From an uncultured Eubacteriales bacterium (GTDB lineage Bacteria > Bacillota > Clostridia > Peptostreptococcales > Anaerovoracaceae), in assembly GCA_902786815.1 (NCBI GenBank), contig CADADV010000007.1:40684-104683 (forward strand): a stretch of DNA of 64,000 nt, read 5' to 3'. Position numbers and translations under genes: made by a program. The notes beneath the pieces are model-generated. The model ran no database searches, was not told where the DNA came from, and was given only the letters and a program-made list of their open reading frames with translations. Shown in pieces: positions 14,826 to 23,209 of this stretch (the stretch's first letter is position 1; every line of letters begins with the position of its first letter).

Positions 14826-16052
14826 TCAGTCTAAAACGGGTAAGTCCTCTTTCTTGACCAGCAGGCTTTTGACAGCGTACGAAATGCCGGTGCGCTGCCT
14901 GCTCGTGAGGAAGTTTGCACTGATACGTTTTTCGATGATGTGGCAGTTCTCCTCGGTTGTGTTGATGAGGAGGATAAGATACTGGCCCTGCCCGTACTTG
15001 GTGACCGTATCCGTATTACGGATCGAACTGACGGCGGCTGTCTTCAGACGCTCGGACAAATCTGTGAGTTTCGGTCCCTCCCGCATCGGATTGCCTTTGC
15101 TGTCCACGATGGTGCAGAGCATAAGAAAGATTTTGTCGGCATTACGGCGCATGGTACGTTCGATGGTCTGATAGAGTTCCTGAAAGACCGGAAGAGAACA
15201 ATAATATCCGCGGCCGCCTGTATCGTCCGCATTGGTCAGTTTCTCCTGGATCTCATCGATAGTCTCGTGATCGTGGAACAGATGCTCGCCGAGGCGGCGG
15301 ATGAAATCGCGGACATGTTCGTTGGAACGGTCGCCGTATTCTTTGAGATAGAGGTTGACGGTATCTTCATAGTAACGCTCGGAATCCGCGAAGCGTCCCA
15401 GATTTGTCAGGGCTTCGACCACATAGATTTCCCATTCGGAGAAAGGATCAACACGAACCGCGTAGAGAGCCAGATCATACATGTCCTTGAATTTGTGCGT
15501 CTGTCTGTAATACTCCAGAAGCGCAGTAGTCGTCTGGTTAAACAGCGTGCGGTAGCGCTCGCCCTCCTGATAGATCCACGGAACGTTGTCCCTGCCCGCA
15601 AAGAAACGGCCTGCGTAACTGTAGCAGGCGCCGGACAGTTTGTCCTCCCTCTTTTTCGGATTTTCTTCGGCCAGCGCTTCCCCGGCCAGCCGTTCAAACT
15701 CGCGGGCGTCCTCGACGACCGGAACTTCATCCGTCCAGTAGTAGATACCTTTTCTCTGCTTGACGAACTTCGCCTCGGGAAGACCGTGGGATTTGAGGTT
15801 TTTGCGCATATTGTAGAGGACATTCCGGATGGCGTGGGACACGTCTTCGATGTCCCGGTCCTCAAAGAGCGTGTTCTTGATGAGGCTGCGGCTGGCGCCG
15901 TCCTTGCCGAAGTGAAACATCAGCAGCATGAGCAGGCCGATCTGGGATTCGTCTCTGGATCCGATGGCGATCTTGGCGCCGTTATAGTTGACGGAGTAAG
16001 AGCCCAGTGTCCTGACGTAGATCACATTTTTCTCTTCCTTTTTCCCGCTCAT
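14826..16052 (-). CDS. SARP-like transcriptional regulator with degenerate C-terminal GGDEF domain
   Basis: A 408-residue protein in three parts. Residues about 8-105 form an OmpR-type winged helix of the SARP kind (VRTLGSYSVNYNG, ESQIGLLMLLMF, RKGIYYWTDE). Residues about 106-255 are an all-helical BTAD-like region (EFERLAGEAL, YRTLFNQTTTALLEYY, AVRVDPFSEWEIYVVEAL). The last 130 residues align with a GGDEF fold (KIFLMLCTIVDSKGN, then IRNTDTVTKYGQGQYLILL), but the signature is GQGQY, so it cannot make c-di-GMP and may bind a nucleotide. SARPs bind short direct repeats at the -35 region; such a repeat follows this gene and recurs at 9666. I start at 16052, after AGGAGG. Confidence 0.8.
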   Translation of the reverse strand: MSGKKEEKNVIYVRTLGSYSVNYNGAKIAIGSRDESQIGLLMLLMFHFGKDGASRSLIKNTLFEDRDIEDVSHAIRNVLYNMRKNLKSHGLPEAKFVKQRKGIYYWTDEVPVVEDAREFERLAGEALAEENPKKREDKLSGACYSYAGRFFAGRDNVPWIYQEGERYRTLFNQTTTALLEYYRQTHKFKDMYDLALYAVRVDPFSEWEIYVVEALTNLGRFADSERYYEDTVNLYLKEYGDRSNEHVRDFIRRLGEHLFHDHETIDEIQEKLTNADDTGGRGYYCSLPVFQELYQTIERTMRRNADKIFLMLCTIVDSKGNPMREGPKLTDLSERLKTAAVSSIRNTDTVTKYGQGQYLILLINTTEENCHIIEKRISANFLTSRQRTGISYAVKSLLVKKEDLPVLD

Positions 16053-16101
16053 GCCGGCACCTCCTGCGGTATTTCTCACGGACCGTCAGACTTGCTTATC
16101 G

Positions 16102-17154
16102 TTAAACACGTTTGGAAACAAATTCGTAATTATTGCAGGTGTTCAGCAGCGTCTCCTTCGTGATCGTGCCCTGCTGATACAGTTCGAACAGACTGTTGTC
16201 CATGGTCATCATGCCTTCTGCTCTTGCCGCCTGCATGGCCGCTTCCAGCTGATGGAGTTTGTTTTCCCGGATCATGTTCTGGATGGCCGGGTTCGATTTC
16301 ATCACTTCGAATACCGGCGTGATCGTGCCGCTCGTCGTCGGGATCAGCTGCTGGCAGACAACGCCGCGGATCAGCTGGGCAAGCTGCCCTCTGACCTGGA
16401 CCTGCTGCGTGGCAGGGAACACATCGACGATACGATTGATGGTATTGGCAGCGCTGCTGGTGTGCAGGGTGCTGAACAGCAGGACGCCTGTTTCCGCTGC
16501 CGTGATCGCAGCGGAGATCGTTTCGAAATCACGCATCTCACCGAGCAGGATCACGTCCGGGCTCTCACGGAGCGCGGAACGCAGGGATTCCAGATACCCC
16601 GGTGTGTCGATAAACACCTCGCGCTGGCTGACGATGCTTTTGTTGTGGGAATGCAGATATTCGATGGGGTCTTCCATGGTGATGATGTGGGATTCCCTCT
16701 GATGGTTGATCCTGTCGATCATGCAGGCAAGCGTCGTGGATTTGCCTGATCCTGCCGCGCCCGCAACGAGCACAAGCCCCGTCATATTGTCCGCCAGAGA
16801 AAGAACGCTTTCGGGGATCCCCAGTTCACGGTAGTCCGGAATGCCGAATTTGATGACACGGATGACCGCGGAGAGAGAGCCGCGCTGACGGAACACATTC
16901 ACACGGAATCTGCCCAGTTCCGGAACGGAAAATGAAAAGTCATCGTCCAATCCCTTGTCCAGAATCGTTTTCTCTCTTCTGGCCGCTGCATAGATTTCAT
17001 CGATGACCGGCTCAATGGAGGCAGGCTTCATGATATCCCCGCCCATCCGGTCCTGGGTACCCTTGACCTTGCATGTCACGGGAAGGCCCGCGATGAGGAA
17101 GATGTCGGAAGCTCCTTTGAGTATGGCATTTTTGAGTATGTCCTGCAGCATCAT
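16102..17154 (-). CDS. pilT: Type IV pilus retraction ATPase, PilT-like
   Basis: A 350-residue hexameric ATPase that powers pilus retraction. It has the PilT N-domain (LQDILKNAILKGASDIFL), Walker A GAAGSGKST at 132-140, an Asp box ITMEDPIEYLH, Walker B DVILLGEMRD, and the His box FSTLHTSSAANTINRI. The AIRNLIRE-type motif of canonical PilT is only loosely conserved. No PilB/GspE extension ATPase lies in the window, so the encoded machine is incomplete here, or this ATPase drives both strokes. It overlaps the preceding small gene by 4 bases. The SARP-like regulator starts 50 bases downstream. Confidence 0.9.
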   Translation of the reverse strand: MMLQDILKNAILKGASDIFLIAGLPVTCKVKGTQDRMGGDIMKPASIEPVIDEIYAAARREKTILDKGLDDDFSFSVPELGRFRVNVFRQRGSLSAVIRVIKFGIPDYRELGIPESVLSLADNMTGLVLVAGAAGSGKSTTLACMIDRINHQRESHIITMEDPIEYLHSHNKSIVSQREVFIDTPGYLESLRSALRESPDVILLGEMRDFETISAAITAAETGVLLFSTLHTSSAANTINRIVDVFPATQQVQVRGQLAQLIRGVVCQQLIPTTSGTITPVFEVMKSNPAIQNMIRENKLHQLEAAMQAARAEGMMTMDNSLFELYQQGTITKETLLNTCNNYEFVSKRV

Positions 17155-17534
17155 TGATCAGCTCCTTTCCAGATATGCGTAAACGGATCGTCCGCATGCC
17201 AGTCCTTCCTGAGATCCCATTTCTCGATTTTATAATCACCATTCGCATCCGGTTCGGACACCCGGATCTCCAGAGTATAGCCGTCCCGTTCGATTTTTGT
17301 CTGTCTTTCCTTTTCTGTCACCGCGCCCGCAGCCGCCTTCGCATCGAAATCCCGAAGGAACTGCTGTCCCTCGGCTTCGAGTTCGTATCTGTTGGCGGTA
17401 ACCGCAGCGAAGCGCTCCGCCATGACCTTGTCTGCGTTAGTGGTTGCCAGCGTCAGCGTCGCCAGCGTCGTGAGTATGATCGCGACAACAACGAGGAAGA
17501 TCGCGATCGGCCCTAATCTGAGTTTGTGGTTCAT
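17151..17534 (-). CDS. Small type IV pilus-locus protein (pilin-like architecture)
   Basis: A 127-residue protein with one N-terminal membrane helix (PIAIFLVVVAIILTTLATL) followed by a helical and beta-rich outer domain. This is the layout of minor pilins or pseudopilins, but no prepilin peptidase motif (Gly before a Phe-Thr-Leu-type helix with Glu5) is seen. GGAGG precedes the ATG. It overlaps pilT by 4 bases. The assignment to the pilus machine rests on context only. Confidence 0.65.
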   Translation of the reverse strand: MNHKLRLGPIAIFLVVVAIILTTLATLTLATTNADKVMAERFAAVTANRYELEAEGQQFLRDFDAKAAAGAVTEKERQTKIERDGYTLEIRVSEPDANGDYKIEKWDLRKDWHADDPFTHIWKGADQ

Positions 17535-17965
17535 CGCGCTCCCTCCTTGATATAACTTCCTGTATGCATCTGGTAAATCGCCGTGCCGTCTCCCGGATAA
17601 ACATTGATCAGTTCATCCACATAGGTTCCGGTGTCCCCTTTTTCCGGCGTCAGCGTCACCTCGATGCGGTATCCGTTCTGTGTGGCTGTCACTGTATCCG
17701 CCGACACCTCCACCTTCGAGACATTCTCCATCTTCTCGAGGAGTGCTGCCGCTTCTTCCGCATTTGTTGCGTCCTTGGTGACCTCTGCTGCATTTTCAGC
17801 GCAGATGACGGCCTTCGTGAGGTCGCCCGCGTCAAGACTCTGCTCTCTTGCCGTCATACAGACCAAAGTGATCACCACGATGACGATCAGCAAGAGCAGG
17901 AACATCATGAACAGCTCCACAACGGAAGCGATATTGCTTTTTTTGTTGATCTTATCTCCGAACAT
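17531..17965 (-). CDS. Small single-pass protein of the pilus locus
   Basis: About 144 residues. I start at MFGDKINKKSN, preceded by GGAG, inside the end of the previous gene (14-base overlap). One strong membrane helix (ELFMMFLLLLIVIVVITLVC) sits after a short basic N-terminus. The outer part contains beta-strand patterns (VSKVEVSADTVTATQNGYRI). It shares this plan with the adjacent genes and overlaps the next by 4 bases. Function is unknown; a minor pilin-like subunit is an inference. Confidence 0.65.
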   Translation of the reverse strand: MFGDKINKKSNIASVVELFMMFLLLLIVIVVITLVCMTAREQSLDAGDLTKAVICAENAAEVTKDATNAEEAAALLEKMENVSKVEVSADTVTATQNGYRIEVTLTPEKGDTGTYVDELINVYPGDGTAIYQMHTGSYIKEGAR

Positions 17966-18404
17966 TGACGTAAGATGCTCCTTTATCCGTCTTGATCTCA
18001 AGCAGATTATCCGAAATGTAACTTATTTCAAACTGCGAAGTCTCCCCGATTTTGCTTGCTGTTTTGGGATCGACCGGCAGGTCGCTTTTGCTGTATTCTT
18101 CCATGAGGGCTCCGTCCGAAAGGTAGATTTTATGAGCGAATCCCGTATCTCCGTCCGCGATGGAGATGCCCGGGCAGCCGTCGAAATCCATCGGTGTCAC
18201 TTCCCCGCCGTCGTGGTCTTTGACCGCCGTCGCGACATAGGCGCAGACGATACGCTGCATGTCGTTCTCATGCTGACTGTCCGCCCCATGCTGGTAGGAC
18301 TTCGCCGCGAAGACGACCAAAAGCAGTATGACAAGGAACAGCACCGCGATGGTCAGTGCCGAGAGGATCTCTCCTATGCTTTTGTTGCTTTTGCTTTGCT
18401 CCAT
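17952..18404 (-). CDS. Small single-pass protein of the pilus locus (DUF4860-like plan)
   Basis: A 150-residue protein with a short N-terminus (SIGEILSALTIAVLFLVILL) entering the membrane and an outer domain with paired strands. The Ser-Ile-Gly-Glu start resembles pilus-locus proteins of Clostridia that carry pilin-like helices without a classical cleavage site. AGGGAG precedes the ATG. Neighbours on both sides have the same architecture, so these are probably subunits of one surface complex. Confidence 0.62.
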   Translation of the reverse strand: MEQSKSNKSIGEILSALTIAVLFLVILLLVVFAAKSYQHGADSQHENDMQRIVCAYVATAVKDHDGGEVTPMDFDGCPGISIADGDTGFAHKIYLSDGALMEEYSKSDLPVDPKTASKIGETSQFEISYISDNLLEIKTDKGASYVNVRR

Positions 18405-18406
18405 CT

Positions 18407-18721
18407 CTATTTATCTCCCTGGTATATGACCTTGACCTGCGGGGGCTGATTCTCCGCGAAGAGGTCATAGACAATCAGATAATCATCTTTGTTGACGGTG
18501 AGGCCGTAATTTTCTTCAAGGTAAGCGAGACTCTCCGGATAGGCGTTCTCGATAACGTAGCATTGAAGCGCCCTCTCCTGAACAGTCTCCTTGATGGCGT
18601 TCTCCCGGTCCGCAATGTCTTCTTCCGTAACTGCAAAAGCAGCATAAAGGACGATACAGACAAGGAGTACAGCCAGTATCACGCAAATGGTTATGAACTT
18701 GTGATCACGAATGATCTGCAT
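18407..18721 (-). CDS. Small membrane-anchored protein of the pilus locus
   Basis: A 104-residue protein with one membrane segment (FITICVILAVLLVCIVLYAAF). The rest resembles the helix-plus-strand core of type II secretion pseudopilins: a run of alpha helix, then AYPESLAYLEENYGLTVNKDD, where ayPesLayLe resembles the yP..L..L pattern of GspG-like pilins. AAAGGA precedes the ATG. The next gene starts 2 bases beyond its stop. Role inferred from context. Confidence 0.65.
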   Translation of the reverse strand: MQIIRDHKFITICVILAVLLVCIVLYAAFAVTEEDIADRENAIKETVQERALQCYVIENAYPESLAYLEENYGLTVNKDDYLIVYDLFAENQPPQVKVIYQGDK

Positions 18722-18742
18722 AAACGATATTCCTTTCGGTTC

Positions 18743-19771
18743 TCAGCCAATCGAATTCATGATGCCGATGAGCGGGACCATCAGCGAGATCAGCATCAGT
18801 CCCAGTGTGATCATGAGGAAGCCTGTCAGAAGCGGCTCGACTGTGTTGGCGATGCGCGCCACATAGGCTTCATTGTTGTCCTTCAGGTTGGTCAGTATTT
18901 TCTGCAGGATGGAATCCAGCATGCCGCTGCGCTCTGCCGGGATCAGCATCCTGTTGTTGATTGGATCGTAAAGTTTTTCTTCGCTTGCCGCCTGGGAGAA
19001 ACTGAGTCCCGTGCGCATTTTTTCGATGCAGTTGTTCAGTTTTTTCTTCAGGCCGTCTGTCTCGGCTACGGGCAGGCTCTTGGCGATGGCTTCGTCCTGC
19101 ATTTCGCCGCTTGAGATGAACATGTCGAAGCAGGAAGTGAACCGATACAGATCAAGGTTGTCAAAGAGCTGCCGGAAGGTGCTGATCTTTGAGAGCACGC
19201 CCCGCACTGTTGCTGACTTGCCGCCTCTCCACATGAAGACGCCGATGAGAAGCAGGATGACCAGGATGATCATGATCACCATCAGCACCTTGCACAGAGT
19301 GAAGGAAACATTGATGTAGTTCAAAGACGACGACGCCAGGCTTCCGGTCAGGTTGTTGTACACCCCGTAAAAGGCCGGGAAGACAATGGCCAGCATTGCG
19401 ATCAGCACTGCGATGACCATGAACAGCAAAATGATCGGATAGCGCACGGCGGACACGAAAGTGTTCCGCATGGAGTGTTCCGTCCTGTAATATTCGGACA
19501 GGTGGAACAAGGTTCCCTCAAGCTTTCCTGTATATTCTGAGGCATCGACCATATCCACGGCGTAATCCGGGAAGGCTTCTGACCCTTTCATGGCGTCCGC
19601 CAGAGAAGACCCCTCGGACATCTTCCGGGCCATCGCATCATAGGCTGCGTTGCCTTTGCCTGTGTCTTCGGATTCTTCTTTCAGAAGTCCCACCGCTTCA
19701 GATGGCGTGATCCCTGCTTTGATCATCATGCCCATGTTTTCAAAGAATGAGCCCATCTCGTTTGCATTCAT
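18743..19771 (-). CDS. pilC: Type IV pilus/type II secretion inner-membrane platform protein, PilC/GspF-like
   Basis: A 342-residue platform protein that connects the pilus ATPase to the growing fibre. It carries two GspF domains. The first is at about 5-125 (FFENMGMMIKAGITPSEAV, YPIILLFMVIAVLIAML), and the second is at about 205-330 (FDMFISSGEMQDEAIAKSL, IPAERSGMLDSIL, LLTGFLMITLGLMLISLMVP). Three membrane helices are clear. It is a little shorter than typical PilC (about 400). AAAGGAG precedes the ATG. It lies between the lipoprotein gene and the small pilin-like genes. Confidence 0.88.
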   Translation of the reverse strand: MNANEMGSFFENMGMMIKAGITPSEAVGLLKEESEDTGKGNAAYDAMARKMSEGSSLADAMKGSEAFPDYAVDMVDASEYTGKLEGTLFHLSEYYRTEHSMRNTFVSAVRYPIILLFMVIAVLIAMLAIVFPAFYGVYNNLTGSLASSSLNYINVSFTLCKVLMVIMIILVILLLIGVFMWRGGKSATVRGVLSKISTFRQLFDNLDLYRFTSCFDMFISSGEMQDEAIAKSLPVAETDGLKKKLNNCIEKMRTGLSFSQAASEEKLYDPINNRMLIPAERSGMLDSILQKILTNLKDNNEAYVARIANTVEPLLTGFLMITLGLMLISLMVPLIGIMNSIG

Positions 19772-19792
19772 TGCAAAGCTCCTTTCCTGTTT

Positions 19793-20740
19793 CTAATATT
19801 GATAAACGTCCTGGTAGTTGCTGCCGTCTCCGATGAAATCGGCGTTCTGTCCATTGGCTGAGAAGGTCAGGTCCACGCGGCTCCAGTCACCCGGATCCAC
19901 AGAGAATTCCACCGTCGTCCAGCCTTTCTCTTCTGTATAGAACATGTTCCATGCGTGGTACAAGTTGTTCGGCGCCACATATCCGAAGATGATCTTCGTC
20001 GGGATACCCTGGCTGCGCAGCATGGAGGCTGCCAGGCTGGCGTAATCAAAGCAGATGCCTTTGCCTGTTTCTATTACTTCGTCCGGATCGGGGACATATC
20101 CCGATTCGACCGTCTTCGCCTCCTCGTAGTCGTACTTGACTTTGTCGCAGATGTATTGGTAAACCTTGTCGACAAAGTCGCTCTCGCTATTGGACTCTGC
20201 AGCCATCTTCGCTGCCTTCTTCACGCAATCCGAGTCTTCCGAATAATCAGCGTAAGCGTTCGGCCTAAGGTATGGATCAAGAGGATCGTCCAGCTTGACA
20301 TCCGCACTAGTCACATAAAGTTCATAATAGCTGGTGCCGCTGACGTTCTTCATCACCTTGATTGTGTAAGTGCCGTCCCCGCACTGCAACGGAAAAATCT
20401 GCTCAGTGCCCTGCTCGATGTCATAGGTGTATGTTTCGTCACCCTTGATCACTTGCAGTTTCAGTCTGCTGTCGCTTTTTGCCACAACGCCGAAATACCC
20501 GTCGGCTACGCATGACAAATCCACCTGTACTTCGCCGGCTCCCTCTGCGCTGTCCTCATGGAATTCAGCGTCATGGTATTCGGATTCGAACGTTCCGCCG
20601 CCGCTGTTTTCGCTGCCGCCGCCACCGCTGTCACTGGAAGCCGCCGTGCTTGAGCCGCCGCCGCAGGCGGTCAAAGTCAGGCAAATCACAATAATTGCAA
20701 TAGTATATATTCTGTTTTTCGTCACGATTCGCTTCTTCAT
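19793..20740 (-). CDS. Lipoprotein with transglutaminase-like cysteine protease fold
   Basis: A 315-residue lipoprotein: signal peptide with lipobox LTAC, then a Gly/Ser linker. A beta-rich domain precedes a transglutaminase-like core with the expected triad: Cys in GKGICFDYASLA, His in LYHAWNMFY and Asp in EFSVDPGDW. Family members cleave or cross-link peptides at the cell surface. As first gene of the pilus-like operon it may process a surface protein. I start at the ATG at 20740. TATAAT lies 11 bases upstream, leaving a leader of only about 4-5 bases and no ribosome binding site. Confidence 0.85.
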   Translation of the reverse strand: MKKRIVTKNRIYTIAIIVICLTLTACGGGSSTAASSDSGGGGSENSGGGTFESEYHDAEFHEDSAEGAGEVQVDLSCVADGYFGVVAKSDSRLKLQVIKGDETYTYDIEQGTEQIFPLQCGDGTYTIKVMKNVSGTSYYELYVTSADVKLDDPLDPYLRPNAYADYSEDSDCVKKAAKMAAESNSESDFVDKVYQYICDKVKYDYEEAKTVESGYVPDPDEVIETGKGICFDYASLAASMLRSQGIPTKIIFGYVAPNNLYHAWNMFYTEEKGWTTVEFSVDPGDWSRVDLTFSANGQNADFIGDGSNYQDVYQY

Positions 20741-20751
20741 TGTGTGACACA

Positions 20752-20783
20752 ATTATACCATAAAGTATCCCGTTGGGTATCCC
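20752..20783 (-). promoter_or_regulatory. Promoter of the pilus-like operon with 12-bp-period direct repeat
   Basis: On the minus strand GGGATAC occurs twice (20783-20777 and 20771-20765) with a 12-bp period. TGGTATAAT, an extended -10 with TATAAT at 20757-20752, follows. The repeats cover the -35 region. Sequence differs from the TGTGACGC sites, but the geometry is similar, suggesting another activator-dependent promoter. Confidence 0.5.
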
Positions 20784-20915
20784 TAATAAATCAAACCTTT
20801 AACTGAAAGCTATGTTTGTATTTTAGAGTATTATTTGTTATTCTAATAGACGGATGTGCAAAAGCATCACAATCGGCCTGGTCCCCATTCGGACCGGCAT
20901 AGAGGAGGAGAGCAA

Positions 20916-22196
20916 ATGGCTGAAGAAAAGCCTGCCGGCAGTGCACCGGCTGAAACGATTACAACCAAAAAGCAACGTGACTATATGTTCGACACGTTCC
21001 GCGGAATCCTGATGCTGTCGATCCCGATTTCCCACTTCACGAAGGCTTCGGGCAACTGGTACGCCGCCTTGTATGGCGGCGCCGGATGGGCGCAGACACA
21101 CCCGACCGGATTCGTCTACATTACGATCAACGTTTTCGTCATGCAGGCGTTCATGTTTTTGTCCGGGTACTTTTCCAAGAAACCTGAGCGGGCGAGAGAA
21201 ACCGCTTTCCGCGGCATACTTTGGCCGTACCTGGTGTTTACGACCATCACCATGATCGCTGCATGGGGCTTCGACTGTCCGATCGGAAAGTACTTCGGCT
21301 ACCTGACCCCATCCTTCGCGTTGTGGTTCCTGGTCGCCCTGTTCCTGTACAGGTACTTCCTGGTGGAAATCGTTAAATTCAAGTGGGCGCTCCCCATGAG
21401 CATCTTCATGATGCTCGCCGCAGGCGTTCTGCCCTTCGGTCAGTTCATGGCGCTGGGACGTGTGTTCTCTTACTTCCCGTTCTTCATGATCGGATACTAC
21501 TGCTCGAAGGAAACCCTGGACATGGTCAGGACACTTAAGAAAAAACCTGTCCTGGTAGCATTGCTCGGCGCGGTGCTTGTGGGCATGTCGATCTGGCTTA
21601 TGTACAACGGTCCGACGCTTTCATGGTTCCTGCTGAAGGAAGACCTTACCCGATTCGGACATACCTGGTATACCGAATGTCTGTGGAGACTGCTGGTCTT
21701 CGGCCTGTCCGCCGGCTGGATCGCCTTCATGGTCAACATACTGCCGTCAAAGCAGAACTTCCTCTGCTACATCGGTACGAACACCATGCCGATCTACCTG
21801 TTCCACCTGGGACTGCGGCATGTGATCACCCAGTACAATGTCTACATGGGCGTCGTCGGATCACTGATCGTCGCATGGTTTGCCGGCATCTCCCTGCTCC
21901 ACAAGAAGCATAATAACTGGGCCGTATCCATCGTCATCACAGTCCTGTCCATCGCAGGCGTCTTCATCCTGTGCATGTCAGGCGTGCTGGATCCGCTGGC
22001 AGGCGGATGCCCGAAGAATCTGGTGCTCTTCTATATCCTGGTCTGGGGCAGCGCGCTGCTGACCGGTGTTTCCCTGGCAGCTCCGTTCTGGGTCAAACTC
22101 TATGACCTGCTTACCGAAGGACCGCTGCGTGCGTCATTCATCACCGAATGGCTGGAAGGAAAATACCTGAAGAAAAACAATGAAGAAGCCAAGTAA
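20916..22196 (+). CDS. Acyltransferase 3 family membrane protein
   Basis: A 426-residue integral membrane acyltransferase with about 10-12 helices. It has the family start RDYMFDTFRGILMLSIPISHF, in which the His after the first helix is conserved. LSGYFSKK follows, and a late TNTMPIYLFHLGLRHV segment is typical. These enzymes O-acylate cell-wall or surface polysaccharides. GAGGAGGAG precedes the ATG at 20916. The next gene overlaps its end by 17 bases, so the two are probably translated together. Confidence 0.88.
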   Translation: MAEEKPAGSAPAETITTKKQRDYMFDTFRGILMLSIPISHFTKASGNWYAALYGGAGWAQTHPTGFVYITINVFVMQAFMFLSGYFSKKPERARETAFRGILWPYLVFTTITMIAAWGFDCPIGKYFGYLTPSFALWFLVALFLYRYFLVEIVKFKWALPMSIFMMLAAGVLPFGQFMALGRVFSYFPFFMIGYYCSKETLDMVRTLKKKPVLVALLGAVLVGMSIWLMYNGPTLSWFLLKEDLTRFGHTWYTECLWRLLVFGLSAGWIAFMVNILPSKQNFLCYIGTNTMPIYLFHLGLRHVITQYNVYMGVVGSLIVAWFAGISLLHKKHNNWAVSIVITVLSIAGVFILCMSGVLDPLAGGCPKNLVLFYILVWGSALLTGVSLAAPFWVKLYDLLTEGPLRASFITEWLEGKYLKKNNEEAK

Positions 22197-23187
22197 GCGC
22201 ACAGAGAAATATACGAACAAAACAGCTGCCGTACATGTTGCGGCAGCTCTTTGTCTATGCCTTTGTCTTGCTTTTGCACTAGGGGCGGCGCTGACCGGAT
22301 GCACATCGTCGGAACCGGCTGCCGGTGATGAAAACGCTCTTGACCGCGGCCCGGAAAAGGTGATCACCGAAGATGTCTTCCTCCGGAATGAAGACGGCAC
22401 TTACACGTACTGTGAAATCGTCGCGCCCGACATTGAAGGCCCCTATCCGCTCGTCTGCATTTCCCACGGGATCTACGGCAGCCTGAACAGCGGCGGCGCG
22501 CGGCTCTTGTCTGAACTGCTGGCGTCAAACGGAATTGCCGCAGTCCGCGCGGACTTCAACCGCTGCCTGACAGACGATCCGGACAAGGCTCTTGCCAAGG
22601 ACAAGTCCGGACGCACCAACGATTACACACTCAAGGATATGCTTGAATCCAACATGCTCCTCATCGACTACACGATGGATCACTATAATGTTGATCCGGA
22701 CCGCATCGGTGTTTACGGCAGATCCTTCGGGGGCCGCGTCGCCATGATCATGGGCAATGAAAGCTGGGGCGGCATCGACTACAAAGCCATGGCGCTCATC
22801 GCGCCTGCCGGCAATGAGTACGCCCTCATCCACTATGTGGGCGGCCAGGAAGAATGGGACCGCATCCGCGCCGTCGTGGAAAAGGACGGCAAATGCAAAC
22901 GCGGCGTACTGACCTTTACCCCGGAGTGGTTTGAGGAATACTACGAGCTGAATCCTGCTCTCACCGGCGACAAGTTCGGTGACAAGCCCGTGATGGTCTA
23001 TTACAATACAAAGGACACAGTCGTCGAACCGAAAACCAGTCTTGACTGTGCCCATGCTTATTCTAATGTGGCGATCTATGAAGTGACGACTGACGACGGT
23101 CACGGTTACGAAATGTCCTATGATGTGTCCCCGATCAAAGTCGAGATCATGAACCGGGTCGTCAAATTCTTCAAGGACAATCTGTAG
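22180..23187 (+). CDS. Alpha/beta hydrolase lipoprotein (dienelactone hydrolase/PAF-AH-like)
   Basis: A 335-residue lipoprotein. A long signal peptide ends at LTGC. The hydrolase core has a PLVCISHGIYGS oxyanion loop, nucleophile elbow YGRSFGGR (Ser), an acid in YYNTKDTVV (Asp) and a catalytic His in TTDDGHGYE. The substrate is unknown. Overlap with the acyltransferase suggests that one enzyme adds and the other removes acyl groups at the cell surface, which is an inference. Confidence 0.83.
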   Translation: MKKPSKRTEKYTNKTAAVHVAAALCLCLCLAFALGAALTGCTSSEPAAGDENALDRGPEKVITEDVFLRNEDGTYTYCEIVAPDIEGPYPLVCISHGIYGSLNSGGARLLSELLASNGIAAVRADFNRCLTDDPDKALAKDKSGRTNDYTLKDMLESNMLLIDYTMDHYNVDPDRIGVYGRSFGGRVAMIMGNESWGGIDYKAMALIAPAGNEYALIHYVGGQEEWDRIRAVVEKDGKCKRGVLTFTPEWFEEYYELNPALTGDKFGDKPVMVYYNTKDTVVEPKTSLDCAHAYSNVAIYEVTTDDGHGYEMSYDVSPIKVEIMNRVVKFFKDNL

Positions 23188-23209
23188 CTCTGTCGTAACA
23201 GTCCTGTCG

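Noticed and set aside
23188-23209. Hairpin between the lipoprotein hydrolase and the FMN reductase
   Set aside because: TGTCGTAACAG and TGTCGTTACAG look paired at first sight but are direct near-repeats, not inverted copies, and there is no T-run.
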